Assembly (NCBI RefSeq): GCF_000169195.2
Contig: NC_016023.1
Location: 1,550,001-1,614,000, forward strand
Source: Heyndrickxia coagulans 36D1
GTDB taxonomy: Bacteria; Bacillota; Bacilli; Bacillales; Bacillaceae_C
Reading direction: 5' to 3'
Length of the DNA: 64,000 nt
In this document: one piece after another, positions 10,016 to 19,194 of the stretch
Layout of the letters: each line of letters begins with the position of its first letter
Position numbering within the stretch: position 1 is the stretch's first letter
Translations under genes and position numbers: made by a program
The notes under the pieces: generated by a model
Database searches by the model: none
What the model was told of the DNA's origin: nothing
The model's input: the letters and a program-made list of their open reading frames with translations, nothing else

Positions 10016-10981
10016 TTGGAAAGAAGTTTGTCAATGGAATTGGTTCGCGTCACGGAAGCTGCAGCACTTGCATCCGCAAGATGGATGGGGCGCGGATTGA
10101 AAGATGAAGCGGATGATGCGGCAACGTCCGCGATGCGTGATGTGTTCGACACCATTCCGATGAAAGGCACTGTTGTCATTGGTGAAGGGGAAATGGATGA
10201 AGCACCAATGCTGTACATCGGGGAAAAACTCGGGAACGGATACGGCCCCCGCGTTGACATTGCAGTTGACCCGCTGGAAGGAACGAATATTCTTGCATCC
10301 GGCGGCTGGAATGCGCTCAGTGTGCTGGCGATAGCAGATCACGGACATTTGCTCCATGCGCCGGATATGTACATGGATAAAATTGCTGTCGGCCCTGAAG
10401 CAGTCGGCATGATTGATATTAATGCGCCGATTATCGATAATTTAAAAGCTGTGGCAAAGGCAAAAAATAAAGATATCGAGGATGTGGTGGCAACAGTTCT
10501 GAACCGTCCGCGCCATGAAGAAATTATTGCGCAGCTCCGTGCTGCAGGCGCCCGGATCAAACTGATCAATGACGGGGATGTGGCAGCTGCCATTAACACG
10601 GCATTCGACCATACCGGTGTAGATATTTTGTTCGGATCGGGCGGCGCGCCGGAAGGGGTTATTTCAGCAGTTGCGCTGAAATGCCTCGGCGGCGAGATCC
10701 AGGGACGCCTTCTGCCGCAAAACGACGCGGAGCAAGAACGCTGCCTGAGCATGGGGGTTGACATCAATAAAGTGCTGATGATGGACGACCTTGTGAGCGG
10801 GGATGACGCCATTTTTGCTGCGACCGGCGTAACCGACGGGGAACTTTTGCGCGGTGTCCAATTTAAGGGCCAGTACGGATCCACCCATTCTGTCGTCATG
10901 CGTGCAAAGTCGGGGACGGTCCGCTTTATTGAAGGGCAGCACAGTCTGAAGAAAAAGCCGAACCTTGTGATCAAAGCGTAA
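10016..10981 (+). CDS. glpX: Fructose-1,6-bisphosphatase class II
   Basis: Gluconeogenic phosphatase of the GlpX (lithium-sensitive phosphatase fold) family, 321 residues. Metal and phosphate motifs include [13 protein letters not shown] and [18 protein letters not shown], then [10 protein letters not shown] and [10 protein letters not shown]. The preferred start is the TTG at 10016, giving LERSLSMEL, which matches the B. subtilis N-terminus and sits eight bases after GGGGG. The ATG at 10001 and GTG at 10010 overlap the ribosome site and are less likely. The order murA2-glpX-rho follows B. subtilis. Confidence 0.94.
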   Translation: MERSLSMELVRVTEAAALASARWMGRGLKDEADDAATSAMRDVFDTIPMKGTVVIGEGEMDEAPMLYIGEKLGNGYGPRVDIAVDPLEGTNILASGGWNALSVLAIADHGHLLHAPDMYMDKIAVGPEAVGMIDINAPIIDNLKAVAKAKNKDIEDVVATVLNRPRHEEIIAQLRAAGARIKLINDGDVAAAINTAFDHTGVDILFGSGGAPEGVISAVALKCLGGEIQGRLLPQNDAEQERCLSMGVDINKVLMMDDLVSGDDAIFAATGVTDGELLRGVQFKGQYGSTHSVVMRAKSGTVRFIEGQHSLKKKPNLVIKA

Positions 10982-11011
10982 ATCTCCGGGGGACCATGCA
11001 GCTATAGCGGC

Positions 11012-11047
11012 GGGGGAAGGGCGGAAGTGCCGCCTTCCCTCCCATTT
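11012..11047 (+). terminator. Probable glpX terminator
   Basis: GGGAAGGGCGG (11014-11024) pairs with CCGCCTTCCC (11030-11039) apart from one bulged base. Only a short T run follows, so termination may be partial. Confidence 0.45.
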
Positions 11048-11082
11048 TCAACAAAGTTTTTTACCTCTTATGCTATTTTTAG

Positions 11083-11415
11083 TTGATTTCTCTTCTGTTT
11101 CAGGGTTAAAATGATTATGATTTTATTTATAAATATTCAATTGTTTGTCTTCTTTTTCTTCCGTACATGGTGCGGCTCCATAGATGCACGTGCTGCAACA
11201 TTGCCTCTTTGCAGACAGCTCATGTTTTCTATCTATGCGCAAAGCAAAACTGTGGATGTTCATATCTTGCCTTCACATTCCTTTATTTTTAGCCTGTTCT
11301 GTTCCATTGGTATACCGGTATAGTTTTAAGCGCCGGGAACAAATGGAAAATTTTGATGTAACGGAAGAAACAGACTGCTCTACCCGACTGTAAATTGAAA
11401 AAGTGTGGTGTTTTT
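11083..11415 (+). promoter_or_regulatory. rho promoter and long untranslated leader
   Basis: TTGATT (11083-11088), 18 bp and TAAAAT (11107-11112) form a reasonable promoter. This leaves a leader of about 295 nt before rho. It is pyrimidine-rich, and the short open frames inside it are not convincing genes. Long C/U-rich leaders of rho genes are classical sites of Rho-dependent autogenous attenuation (inference here). Confidence 0.4.
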
Positions 11416-12696
11416 ATGGAAAGTTTATCAATATCAAGTCTGGAAAATATGACGTTAAAAGAGCTTTATGCCCTTGCAAGAGAGTATAAAGTATCCTACT
11501 ATAGCAAACTGACGAAAAAAGAGTTAATTTTTGCGATTTTAAAAGCACGGGCAGAGCAAGAAGGGTATTTCTTTATGGAAGGCGTGCTCGAAATCATCCA
11601 GTCGGAAGGATTCGGATTCCTGCGCCCGATCAACTACTCCCCAAGTTCGGAGGACATTTATATTTCTGCTTCGCAAATCCGCCGCTTTGATTTAAGAAAC
11701 GGCGATAAGGTTTCCGGCAAAGTCCGGCCGCCGAAAGAAAACGAACGCTATTACGGCTTGCTGCATGTGGAAGCGGTAAACGGCCAAAACCCGGAAACCG
11801 CTAAGGAACGGGTTCATTTTCCGGCTCTGACGCCGCTTTATCCGAACCGGCAGATTATCCTTGAAACGGCTCCCGAAAAACTGTCCACCCGGATTATGGA
11901 TTTAATCACCCCGGTTGGTTTCGGGCAGCGCGGTTTGATTGTGGCGCCGCCGAAAGCCGGTAAAACGATGCTGCTGAAAGAAATTGCCAACTCTATTACC
12001 GTGAACCATCCTGATGCGGAATTGATCGTTCTGTTGATTGATGAACGGCCGGAAGAAGTAACAGATATTGAACGTTCCGTGCATGCGGATGTCGTCAGCT
12101 CGACCTTTGACGAAGTGCCGGAAAACCATATCAAGGTTGCGGAACTCGTATTGGAAAGAGCGATGCGCCTTGTCGAGCATAAGCGCGATGTCGTCATTTT
12201 AATGGACAGCATTACGCGCCTCGCACGCGCCTATAACCTTGTGATTCCGCCGAGTGGGAGAACGCTTTCAGGCGGGATTGACCCGGCTGCGTTCCATCGT
12301 CCGAAACGGTTTTTCGGGGCGGCGCGTAATATTGAAGAAGGCGGCAGCCTGACAATTTTGGCCACCGCGCTAGTCGATACCGGATCACGCATGGATGATG
12401 TGATTTATGAAGAATTTAAAGGCACCGGGAACATGGAGCTCCATCTTGACCGCTCCCTCGCTGAAAAGCGCGTTTTCCCGGCCATCGACATCCGCCGTTC
12501 CGGTACAAGGAAAGAAGAACTGCTGCTTTCGAAAGACCATCTCGAAGTGCTGTGGGCGATCCGCAAATCGATGTCCGATTCTCCGGATTTTGTCGAAAAA
12601 TTCTTGCGCAAGCTGAAACAATCCAAAACAAACGACGAGTTTGTGGAAATGATCAAAGCAGACTTGAAAGTATCATCGTCAAGGCGTGTAATATAA
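11416..12696 (+). CDS. rho: Transcription termination factor Rho
   Basis: Hexameric RNA helicase/translocase, 426 residues. The N-terminal domain (about 1-50) is followed by the cold-shock RNA-binding fold with EGFGFLRP (residues 64-71) and YYGLLHVE. The RecA-type motor has Walker A PPKAGKT (about 179-185), Walker [17 protein letters not shown], the Q/R-loop region and [21 protein letters not shown] chose the ATG at 11416 because conservation starts there; the in-frame TTG at 11395 adds seven unsupported residues. The leader suggests autoregulation. Confidence 0.96.
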   Translation: MESLSISSLENMTLKELYALAREYKVSYYSKLTKKELIFAILKARAEQEGYFFMEGVLEIIQSEGFGFLRPINYSPSSEDIYISASQIRRFDLRNGDKVSGKVRPPKENERYYGLLHVEAVNGQNPETAKERVHFPALTPLYPNRQIILETAPEKLSTRIMDLITPVGFGQRGLIVAPPKAGKTMLLKEIANSITVNHPDAELIVLLIDERPEEVTDIERSVHADVVSSTFDEVPENHIKVAELVLERAMRLVEHKRDVVILMDSITRLARAYNLVIPPSGRTLSGGIDPAAFHRPKRFFGAARNIEEGGSLTILATALVDTGSRMDDVIYEEFKGTGNMELHLDRSLAEKRVFPAIDIRRSGTRKEELLLSKDHLEVLWAIRKSMSDSPDFVEKFLRKLKQSKTNDEFVEMIKADLKVSSSRRVI

Positions 12697-12732
12697 GGAA
12701 AAATAAGGAAGAACTTTTTTCAGGCAGTGATG

Positions 12733-12761
12733 TTGCATTTCCACTTCGGACTTGCTATACT
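12733..12761 (+). promoter_or_regulatory. rpmE promoter
   Basis: TTGCAT (12733-12738), 17 bp and TATACT (12756-12761), with an upstream TGC that makes an extended -10. It lies about 95 bp ahead of rpmE. Confidence 0.65.
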
Positions 12762-12855
12762 AAGCATAGTGTGTTTATGAAATTTTACAGGTCGTGTCCC
12801 GTAAAACAATAGAACTCTGTTTCGCAATGACTCAGGGCTGAAGGAGATGAAAAGC

Positions 12856-13056
12856 ATGAAACCAGGAATTCATCCAGAATACAAAAAAGTAATGGTCAAA
12901 TGTGCGTGCGGCAACGAATTCGAAAGTGGTTCTGTAAAAGATGAACTGCGCGTGGAAGTATGTTCCGAATGCCATCCATTCTATACAGGACGCCAAAAAT
13001 TCGCGACTGCTGACGGACGTGTTGATCGCTTTAATAAAAAATACGGACTTAAATAA
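12856..13056 (+). CDS. rpmE: 50S ribosomal protein L31, zinc form
   Basis: 66-residue large-subunit protein. The cysteine pairs CACG and CSEC show the zinc-containing (C+) type, which is the isoform used in zinc-replete cells. The conserved tail is [16 protein letters not shown]. The ATG at 12856 follows AAGGAGATG at a proper distance; an ATG three codons earlier overlaps that site. Confidence 0.96.
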   Translation: MKPGIHPEYKKVMVKCACGNEFESGSVKDELRVEVCSECHPFYTGRQKFATADGRVDRFNKKYGLK

Positions 13057-13066
13057 AAGAATCCAT

Positions 13067-13099
13067 GAAAAACAGGCGATGCGTTTGCCTGTTTTTTTT
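13067..13099 (+). terminator. rpmE terminator
   Basis: AAAAACAGGC (13068-13077) and GCCTGTTTTT (13087-13096) form a perfect hairpin ending in an eight-base T tract. Confidence 0.85.
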
Positions 13100-13172
13100 A
13101 TGGGATTCCGGTTTGCCCGGACGGATTTTTCTGATCCTAAAACCATATTTGTTGAAATAAGGAGCGGGAACG

Positions 13173-13745
13173 ATGGCACAGCTATTTTTCAGATACGGCG
13201 CAATGAACAGCGGCAAATCGATTGAAATATTGAAAGTTGCCCATAACTATGAAGAACAGAATAAACCGGTCCTTATCTTTACATCGGGTATCGATACGCG
13301 CGATGAAGAAGGCTATATTTCAAGCAGAATCGGTTTGCGCAGGAAGGCGATCCCGATCTACGATGATACGGATATTTTTGAAATGGTGAAAGGGTACAAT
13401 CCCCCGCCATACTGCGTCCTGATCGATGAAGTCCAGTTTTTGAAAAAAAGACATGTGCTGCAGCTTGCCCGTATTGTCGATGATTTGCATATCCCGGTAA
13501 TGGGGTTTGGCCTTAAAAATGATTTTCAAAATGAACTTTTTGAGGGCAGCAAATACATGCTTTTGTATGCGGATAAAATCGAAGAAATGAAAACGATCTG
13601 CTGGTTTTGCGAGCGGAAGGCGACGATGAATTTGCGCGTCGATGAGAACGGGAAGCCGGTGTATACAGGGGACCAGATCCAGATCGGCGGGAATGACACG
13701 TATTATCCTGTTTGCCGCAAATGCCACGACCATCCGCCGCTGTGA
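13173..13745 (+). CDS. tdk: Thymidine kinase, type II
   Basis: Pyrimidine-salvage kinase that phosphorylates thymidine and deoxyuridine, 190 residues. The P-loop GAMNSGKS is at 9-16, the catalytic glutamate Glu86 lies in LIDEVQF, and a structural zinc ribbon is given by CWFC and CRKCH. The lid/substrate stretch includes [10 protein letters not shown]. The ATG at 13173 follows AAGGAGCGGG. Position after rpmE is as in B. subtilis. Confidence 0.96.
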   Translation: MAQLFFRYGAMNSGKSIEILKVAHNYEEQNKPVLIFTSGIDTRDEEGYISSRIGLRRKAIPIYDDTDIFEMVKGYNPPPYCVLIDEVQFLKKRHVLQLARIVDDLHIPVMGFGLKNDFQNELFEGSKYMLLYADKIEEMKTICWFCERKATMNLRVDENGKPVYTGDQIQIGGNDTYYPVCRKCHDHPPL

Positions 13746-13764
13746 CGGCACGTGGTCCGTAAAT

Positions 13765-13810
13765 AAACCTCCGTCCGAAGGGAAACCTACTGGAAAAGGA
13801 GGTTTTTTTT
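13765..13810 (+). terminator. tdk terminator whose 3' arm is the next gene's Shine-Dalgarno
   Basis: AAACCTCC (13765-13772) and GGAGGTTT (13798-13805) form a perfect 8-bp stem followed by T residues to 13810. GGAGG in the 3' arm is also the ribosome site of the lipoprotein gene starting at 13811. The fold would both end tdk transcription and hide that ribosome site in any read-through RNA. Confidence 0.65.
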
Positions 13811-14200
13811 ATGGCAAAACAGCTGATTTTCCTCTGCCTGGCCATGCTGCTCTTAGCAGGTTGTACGGCCCAAAACCGGACCCGTGAAGCTGCGCCGGAT
13901 CGTATTGAGACGAGGCCGTTAAGCACGGCGGATACGCAAAAGGCCGGGCAAAGAAACGGGGATGCTGGCAGGGCAACCGCTGTAAATGCGGATATCGAAA
14001 GGGTGCGGGAAGCGGTTTGGAAGATGGACAGCGCCGTCCCCCATTCGGTATATGTGAACGGGAAAGATATGTGGGTCAATGTTCACACGGAGGAACAGCT
14101 GAACCACAGGGAAAGAATGAAAAAAGCAGCGGACATCCGCAGCCAGCTTTTGAAAGTGGCGCCCCGCTACAACGTTCATGTCCGAATAGACGTGAAATAG
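13811..14200 (+). CDS. YhcN/YlaJ-family sporulation lipoprotein
   Basis: 129-residue lipoprotein. A Lys-containing N-terminus and a hydrophobic stretch end in the lipobox LLAGC (Cys18), so the mature form would be membrane-anchored by a diacylglycerol Cys. The linker (about 20-60) is polar. The C-terminal part, ADIERVREAVWKMDSAVPHSV and following, resembles the YhcN/YlaJ spore-lipoprotein domain. This family is forespore-expressed in Bacillus. Its ribosome site is embedded in the tdk terminator. No promoter stands out in the short gap. Confidence 0.78.
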   Translation: MAKQLIFLCLAMLLLAGCTAQNRTREAAPDRIETRPLSTADTQKAGQRNGDAGRATAVNADIERVREAVWKMDSAVPHSVYVNGKDMWVNVHTEEQLNHRERMKKAADIRSQLLKVAPRYNVHVRIDVK

Positions 14201-14350
14201 GAAATCATCCCGGAAAAAGGCGTTTCAGCAGCTGTTTTCATGTTCCGCTTTAAGTTTCCCCGTGCGTATACTATAATAAATTTGTTATGTCTGAGGGCGG
14301 ATTTTGCTGTTATCGGAACGGGAATACGTTGTGAAATGAGGTGGGGTTCG

Positions 14351-15421
14351 ATGTTCGATCGGTTGCAGGCCGTGGAAGACCGGTACGAAAAGCTGAACGA
14401 GTTGTTAAGTGATCCTGAGATCGTCAATGATCCGAAAAAACTGCGGGAGTATTCGAAGGAGCAGTCGGATTTACAGGAAACCGTGCAGGTGTACCGTGAA
14501 TATAAAGAAGTGCAAAAACAGCTCCAGGATGCAAAGTCGCTTCTTTCGGAAAAACTCGATCCTGAAATGAAGGACATGGTGAAAGAAGAGATCCATGAGC
14601 TCGAGTCAAAAATCCCGGAATATGAAGAGCGCCTGAAAATTTTGCTCCTGCCGAAAGACCCGAATGACGAAAAAAACGTAATTGTGGAAATCCGCGGGGC
14701 AGCAGGCGGGGATGAGGCCGCGTTGTTTGCAGGCGACCTGTACCGCATGTACATGCGTTATGCCGAATCGCAAGGCTGGAAAATCGATGTGATTGAAGCC
14801 AATGTCACGGGGATCGGCGGGTACAAAGAAATTGTGTTTATGGTGAACGGCAAGGGTGCGTATTCGAAATTGAAGTTTGAAAACGGGGCTCACCGGGTGC
14901 AGCGTGTGCCGGAAACGGAATCGGGCGGGCGTATCCATACGTCAACGGCAACGGTTGCGGTTTTGCCGGAAGCGGAGGAAGTCGAAGTGGATATCAATGA
15001 GAAAGATATCCGGGTCGATACATTTGCATCAAGCGGGCCGGGCGGGCAAAGCGTCAACACGACGATGTCAGCTGTGCGCCTGACCCATATTCCGACCGGG
15101 ATTGTCGTGTCTTGCCAAGATGAGAAATCGCAGATCAAAAATAAAGAAAAAGCGATGAAAGTGCTGCGTGCCCGCATTTATGATAAATTTCAGCAGGAAG
15201 CGCAGGCGGAATATGACGCCAACCGGAAATCTGCCGTTGGAACGGGGGATCGTTCCGAGCGGATTCGTACGTACAATTTTCCGCAAAACCGTGTGACGGA
15301 CCATAGGATCGGGTTAACGATCCAAAAGCTTGACCAGGTGCTTGATGGCAAACTCGATGAAATCATTGATGCCCTCATTCTTGAAGACCAGTCAAAAAAA
15401 CTGGAGAGTGTGAATGGCTGA
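14351..15421 (+). CDS. prfA: Peptide chain release factor 1
   Basis: Recognises UAA and UAG and triggers peptide release. 356 residues. The codon-recognition tripeptide PET is at 187-189 (PxT type, RF1), and the catalytic GGQ loop is at 231-233 ([11 protein letters not shown]). The ATG at 14351 lies after GAGGTGGGG (14338-14346); the long upstream frame to 14240 has no conservation. TATAAT at 14272-14277 may be the -10 box. It forms a translationally coupled pair with prmC, its modifying enzyme. Confidence 0.96.
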   Translation: MFDRLQAVEDRYEKLNELLSDPEIVNDPKKLREYSKEQSDLQETVQVYREYKEVQKQLQDAKSLLSEKLDPEMKDMVKEEIHELESKIPEYEERLKILLLPKDPNDEKNVIVEIRGAAGGDEAALFAGDLYRMYMRYAESQGWKIDVIEANVTGIGGYKEIVFMVNGKGAYSKLKFENGAHRVQRVPETESGGRIHTSTATVAVLPEAEEVEVDINEKDIRVDTFASSGPGGQSVNTTMSAVRLTHIPTGIVVSCQDEKSQIKNKEKAMKVLRARIYDKFQQEAQAEYDANRKSAVGTGDRSERIRTYNFPQNRVTDHRIGLTIQKLDQVLDGKLDEIIDALILEDQSKKLESVNG

Positions 15422-16284
15422 TGGATAGGAACATAAAAGTGTATGAAGCCTTGCAGTGGGCTTCTTCTTTTTTAACGGAAAACGGCCGCGACGCGCAAGC
15501 CGGGGAGATCTTGCTCGGACATTTTCTGGATATGGATCGCACCCGCCTGCTTTCCAACTTGCGGATGGTTTTGCCTCCGGATGTGGAGGCGAAGTTCCGG
15601 CAAGCGGCAGAAGCCCATGCAAAAGGGGTTCCGGTCCAGCATATTACGGGCTATGAAACCTTTTACGGACGAAAATTTTTTGTCAACGGGGATGTGCTCA
15701 TTCCGCGCCCGGAAACGGAAGAACTAGTGCAGGGTGCAATCGGACGGATCCGCCGTCATTTCGGGGAAACAAAAGGGCTTAAATTGGCAGATATCGGGAC
15801 AGGGAGCGGCATTATCGCGACCACAATTAAATTGGAGTTGCCGGAGCTTTTGGTGTACGCCTCCGATATTTCGGAAAAAGCGCTTGCCGTAGCTGAAAAA
15901 AACGCTGAAGCCCTGCATGCGGATATCCGGTTTGTGCACGGAGATCTGCTCCAACCGTTTATACACGGCGAGAAATTGGACATTGTTTTATCCAATCCGC
16001 CGTATATCCCGGAAACGGACCGGAGCTCGTTATCCGTTGTGGTGCGCGACCATGACCCTGAAACGGCCCTGTTTGGCGGAGAAGACGGCCTTGCGTTTTA
16101 CCGGCGCTTTATGGAAACATTGCCGTCTGTTTTAAGCAAGCGGGCGCTCGTCGGTTTTGAAATCGGGTCAGGCCAGGGGGAGCGCGTTTCCTGCTTGTTG
16201 CGGGATACATTTCCGGAAAGCGTTGTGGAAGTGGTCCGCGATATCAACGGCCATGAGCGGATGGTGTTTTGCGAAAAAAATTAG
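15421..16284 (+). CDS. prmC: Release-factor glutamine N5-methyltransferase PrmC
   Basis: Methylates the Gln of the GGQ loop in RF1 and RF2. 287 residues. The N-terminal helical substrate domain spans about 1-80, with IPRPETEELV near 94-103. The Rossmann methyltransferase has the SAM motif DIGTGSG (124-130) and the catalytic NPPY (192-195). Its ATG shares one base with the prfA stop codon (TGATG), so the enzyme is translated directly after its substrate. Confidence 0.95.
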   Translation: MDRNIKVYEALQWASSFLTENGRDAQAGEILLGHFLDMDRTRLLSNLRMVLPPDVEAKFRQAAEAHAKGVPVQHITGYETFYGRKFFVNGDVLIPRPETEELVQGAIGRIRRHFGETKGLKLADIGTGSGIIATTIKLELPELLVYASDISEKALAVAEKNAEALHADIRFVHGDLLQPFIHGEKLDIVLSNPPYIPETDRSSLSVVVRDHDPETALFGGEDGLAFYRRFMETLPSVLSKRALVGFEIGSGQGERVSCLLRDTFPESVVEVVRDINGHERMVFCEKN

Positions 16285-16358
16285 CTTTTTTTCAGATTCA
16301 TAGTTTAAAATCCCCTGTTCCTGCCCACAATGGGAATATGAAGGGACGGGGGAAGAAA

Positions 16359-17120
16359 ATGAAAAGAAAAACAGTGGTTTCATTGTATATCTTCATGTTA
16401 TCGATCGCAACGATCATCAGTTTATATGCACCGAAACAAAAAGCGGTGGAGGCTGAAACCATCGTTATTCCGAAAGATGCGATCCGGCTGCGCATTCTGG
16501 CAAACAGTGACAAGCCGGAAGACCAGGCAGTAAAACGGAAAATCCGCGATGAAGTAAATACGAACATCGCCAAATGGGTAGGCCACTTAAATTCCAAAAA
16601 AGAAGCGGAAAAAGTCATCCGCTCCCACTTGCCGGAAATTGAAAGCATTGCAAGAAGGGTGATGGCGGAAGAACAGCTGGACGAACCGGTAAAAGCCGAA
16701 CTTGGTAAGGTCGCCTTTCCGACAAAATTATACGGCCAGTACTTATATCCGGCCGGGAAGTATGAAGCGGTTTTGATTACGCTTGGGGAAGGCAAGGGCG
16801 CCAATTGGTGGTGCGTCCTGTATCCGCCCCTCTGTTTTCTCGATTTTTCCAACGGCGTTGCAACAAGCAGCAGGGGTGAAGAAAAGAAATCGGAAACAAA
16901 GAAGGTTGCGACTTCCAATGCCCGCACAAAACCTGCCGAAGCGGCGACAGCTGAAAAAGTGAACCGGAAACCGCATGAAAATCAACCAGCGGCACAAGAC
17001 CGCAAAACGAAACAGCCAGTCGGTGAAACAGCAAACCACACTAGCGCTGTTTACGCCGGAGAGGATGGCGAGGTGGAGAAAAAGCTGCTGATTGTGAAAG
17101 TGATCAAAGAACTGTTTTAA
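16359..17120 (+). CDS. spoIIR: Stage II sporulation protein R
   Basis: Forespore-secreted signal that triggers SpoIIGA-dependent processing of pro-sigma-E in the mother cell. 253 residues. A signal segment at about 6-27 precedes the conserved domain: IRLRILANSDKPEDQ, PTKLYGQYLYPAGKYEAVLITLG and GANWWCVLYPPLCFLDF. The C-terminal linker is rich in Lys, Glu, Ala and Thr and longer than in B. subtilis (224 residues). The ATG at 16359 follows GGGGGAAG. In B. subtilis it is sigma-F-controlled; I could not fix that promoter here. Confidence 0.94.
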   Translation: MKRKTVVSLYIFMLSIATIISLYAPKQKAVEAETIVIPKDAIRLRILANSDKPEDQAVKRKIRDEVNTNIAKWVGHLNSKKEAEKVIRSHLPEIESIARRVMAEEQLDEPVKAELGKVAFPTKLYGQYLYPAGKYEAVLITLGEGKGANWWCVLYPPLCFLDFSNGVATSSRGEEKKSETKKVATSNARTKPAEAATAEKVNRKPHENQPAAQDRKTKQPVGETANHTSAVYAGEDGEVEKKLLIVKVIKELF

Positions 17121-17175
17121 CATTTTCCACCCGGATTGTGGAAAGCTCGGACAAACGGGCTGGAACAAAGACGGG

Positions 17176-17378
17176 TTATCAACAAAATGCGAAGTATTAT
17201 CCACAAGTTGTGGATAATACTTGTTTCATTTTTCGAACTTTTGTATACTTGCCGGGAGAAAACTTGATAAATAAATATCCTGGCAGGACCGATGATTGGA
17301 TGGAGAAAGGTGAAAAAGAATGGAAACAAAATACTGGGTTGTGGATAAAACTGTGGAGAATCCCGGTGCTTATCCACA
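17176..17378. promoter_or_regulatory. DnaA-box cluster across the ywlC promoter and start
   Basis: Six 9-mers match the DnaA box TTATCCACA or its complement: 17176-17184 TTATCAACA, 17197-17205 TTATCCACA, 17209-17217 TGTGGATAA, 17340-17348 TGTGGATAA, 17352-17360 TGTGGAGAA (one mismatch) and 17370-17378 TTATCCACA. Four are perfect. The second and third form an inverted pair just upstream of the ywlC promoter; the last three lie inside the first codons of ywlC. From memory, ywlC is among the B. subtilis loci bound by DnaA outside oriC. Confidence 0.8.
17221..17249 (+). promoter_or_regulatory. ywlC promoter
   Basis: TTGTTT (17221-17226), 17 bp and TATACT (17244-17249). Its -35 box begins three bases after a perfect inverted pair of DnaA boxes, so DnaA binding could affect it. 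Confidence 0.55.
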
Positions 17379-18381
17379 ACTTGCAGAAGCAGCGCAGTTA
17401 CTGAAAGAGAAGCAGACAGTCGCTTTTCCGACTGAAACGGTATACGGTTTAGGAGCCGATGCAACAAGCGATGAAGCGGTGGATAAGATTTTCAAGGCAA
17501 AAGGAAGGCCATCCGATAATCCGCTGATTGTCCACATTGCGGAGGAAAAGCAGCTGGAAGAATTGGCGGAAGAAATACCGGAAACGGCGAAAGTGCTGAT
17601 GAAAGCTTTTTGGCCGGGCCCGCTTACGCTCGTTGTAAAAGTAAAGAAAGGGGCATTGTCCGAAAAGGTGACGGCCGGGCTGGACACGGTCGGGATCCGC
17701 ATGCCCCGGCATCCGGTTGCACTGGCGCTTATTCGCATGAGCGGGCTGCCGATTGCCGCCCCGAGCGCCAACCGGTCCGGCAAGCCGAGCCCGACATTAG
17801 CTCGCCATGTCCGGGAAGACCTTGCCGGTAAAATTGCCGGCATTGTGGACGGCGGAGAAACGGGTGTCGGAGTGGAATCGACCGTGCTCGATGTGACAGC
17901 GGAAGTGCCTGTGATTTTGCGCCCGGGCGGTGTTACGAAAGAACAGCTCGAAGAACGGATTGGAAAAGTGAGGCTTGATCCGGGACTTAAGGGAACTGGT
18001 GCTGGCGCCCGGCCGAAAGCACCCGGCATGAAATATACGCATTATGCGCCAGATGCGCCGGTTTATCTTGTGGATGGCAGCATAGCTTTTATGCAGCAAA
18101 TGATCGATGCGCACCGGAAAAAAGGGGAAGTAACAGGAGCGATTGTGACGGAAGAAACGTCCGGTATCGTCCGTGCTGATGTGGTGGCAGTTTGTGGCAG
18201 GCGGGCATCCCTTGAGACCGTTGCCCAGCACTTGTATGATACACTTCGGTCGTTTAATGCGCAAAAAGTGGATGTGATATTTTCTGAAATTTTTCCGCGT
18301 GAAGGCATCGGCCGGGCGATTATGAATCGGCTTGAGAAAGCAGCGGGGCATCGTTATGTAAAAGAAGAGGATGTTCAGTAA
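17320..18381 (+). CDS. ywlC: Threonylcarbamoyl-AMP synthase (Sua5/YwlC)
   Basis: Makes L-threonylcarbamoyladenylate from Thr, bicarbonate and ATP for the t6A37 modification of ANN-decoding tRNAs. 353 residues, the long Sua5 form. The YrdC domain (about 22-205) has FPTETVYGLGADATS, KGRPSDNPL and the SANRSGKPSPT region. The C-terminal Sua5 domain starts after the linker PGMKYTHYAP. The ATG at 17320 follows GGAGAAAGGTG. The N-terminal codons carry three DnaA-box sequences, so the less conserved first 20 residues may be shaped by that DNA function. Confidence 0.94.
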   Translation: METKYWVVDKTVENPGAYPQLAEAAQLLKEKQTVAFPTETVYGLGADATSDEAVDKIFKAKGRPSDNPLIVHIAEEKQLEELAEEIPETAKVLMKAFWPGPLTLVVKVKKGALSEKVTAGLDTVGIRMPRHPVALALIRMSGLPIAAPSANRSGKPSPTLARHVREDLAGKIAGIVDGGETGVGVESTVLDVTAEVPVILRPGGVTKEQLEERIGKVRLDPGLKGTGAGARPKAPGMKYTHYAPDAPVYLVDGSIAFMQQMIDAHRKKGEVTGAIVTEETSGIVRADVVAVCGRRASLETVAQHLYDTLRSFNAQKVDVIFSEIFPREGIGRAIMNRLEKAAGHRYVKEEDVQ

Positions 18382-18479
18382 CCCGGACGCTTTTAAACTG
18401 CCCTTATCGCTTGGTGCTGTTTTATTGCGGATCGGGTGCGCGGGCGGTTTCGGATGATCTGCGGCTTCTAAAACGCCCC

Positions 18480-18509
18480 GGACGTGCATAAGCTGGAGTA
18501 GGCACGTCC
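18480..18509 (+). promoter_or_regulatory. Hairpin directly before the mntP ribosome site
   Basis: GGACGTGC (18480-18487) and GCACGTCC (18502-18509) are perfect 8-bp arms with a 14-nt loop. The mntP ribosome site begins two bases later. It could be an operator or an RNA element. It does not match the yybP-ykoY manganese riboswitch as I know it. Confidence 0.4.
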
Positions 18510-18525
18510 AAAGGGGGAAAAAGAG

Positions 18526-19077
18526 ATGGCAGTCATCGCAGAAATGGTAACTTTGGCGATCATGGCTTTGGCGCTCGGTATGGATGCTTTTTCGGTAAGC
18601 CTCGGCGTGGGCATGATGCAGCCCAGACTGAGGCAAATCTTTTACATAGGTTTAACGGTCGGCATTTTTCATGTGTTGATGCCGGTTCTCGGCATTTTTG
18701 CGGGCCATCTTCTCTCCCGTACTTTTGGCCTATTTGCCCAGTATATTGGTGGCATATTGCTCGTGATTATGGGGATACAGATGATTGTATGGGTCTTCAA
18801 AAAGGAGGGGGCGCAAGCTGTCAGCCCGTCCGGATGGGGAACGATGCTGTTTGCGTTGAGTGTAAGCCTGGACAGTTTTTCTGCCGGGCTATCACTTGGC
18901 ATTTTCGGCGTGCGGACTGTTGCTGTTATGATTTGCTTCGGCGTTGCTGCTACATTTTTAACCTGGCTCGGCCTTTTGATTGGCAGGAAATTCCAGGGTT
19001 GGATCGGGGTGTACGGCGAAGTGCTCGGGGGAACGATCCTCGTTGTTTTTGGACTGAAATTGCTATTTTCTATTTAG
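18526..19077 (+). CDS. mntP: Manganese efflux pump MntP
   Basis: Integral membrane Mn(II) exporter, 183 residues with six predicted helices arranged as two repeats. The inverted-repeat motifs [17 protein letters not shown] (near 13-29) and [17 protein letters not shown] (near 107-123) hold the conserved membrane aspartates. GGGGGAAAAAGAG precedes the ATG. It lies between ywlC and ywlE as in B. subtilis (ywlD). Confidence 0.94.
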   Translation: MAVIAEMVTLAIMALALGMDAFSVSLGVGMMQPRLRQIFYIGLTVGIFHVLMPVLGIFAGHLLSRTFGLFAQYIGGILLVIMGIQMIVWVFKKEGAQAVSPSGWGTMLFALSVSLDSFSAGLSLGIFGVRTVAVMICFGVAATFLTWLGLLIGRKFQGWIGVYGEVLGGTILVVFGLKLLFSI

Positions 19078-19078
19078 A

Positions 19079-19109
19079 AAAGCCGGCTTCAATTTTCCGG
19101 CGTTTTTTT
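19079..19109 (+). terminator. mntP terminator
   Basis: GCCGG (19082-19086) and CCGGC (19097-19101), bounded by an A run and a seven-base T run. Confidence 0.75.
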
Positions 19110-19128
19110 ATCTATCAACAGATTGACC

Positions 19129-19156
19129 TTGTAATTAAGGTCTTTTTTACTATAAT
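19129..19156 (+). promoter_or_regulatory. Promoter of ywlE and the receptor gene
   Basis: TTGTAA (19129-19134), 16 bp and TATAAT (19151-19156), ending about 38 bp before the ywlE start. Confidence 0.6.
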
Positions 19157-19194
19157 AATAGTAGATTTAAAAGTTCAGGATAGGAGGACAGCCT

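Noticed and set aside
11111-11393. Two overlapping plus-strand frames before rho
   Set aside because: They have no ribosome sites, and the hydrophobic/aromatic bias comes from a T-rich leader. They are better read as untranslated leader.
18382-18525. Manganese (yybP-ykoY) riboswitch before mntP
   Set aside because: The conserved loop sequences of that riboswitch as I know them are absent; only a simple 8-bp hairpin is present.
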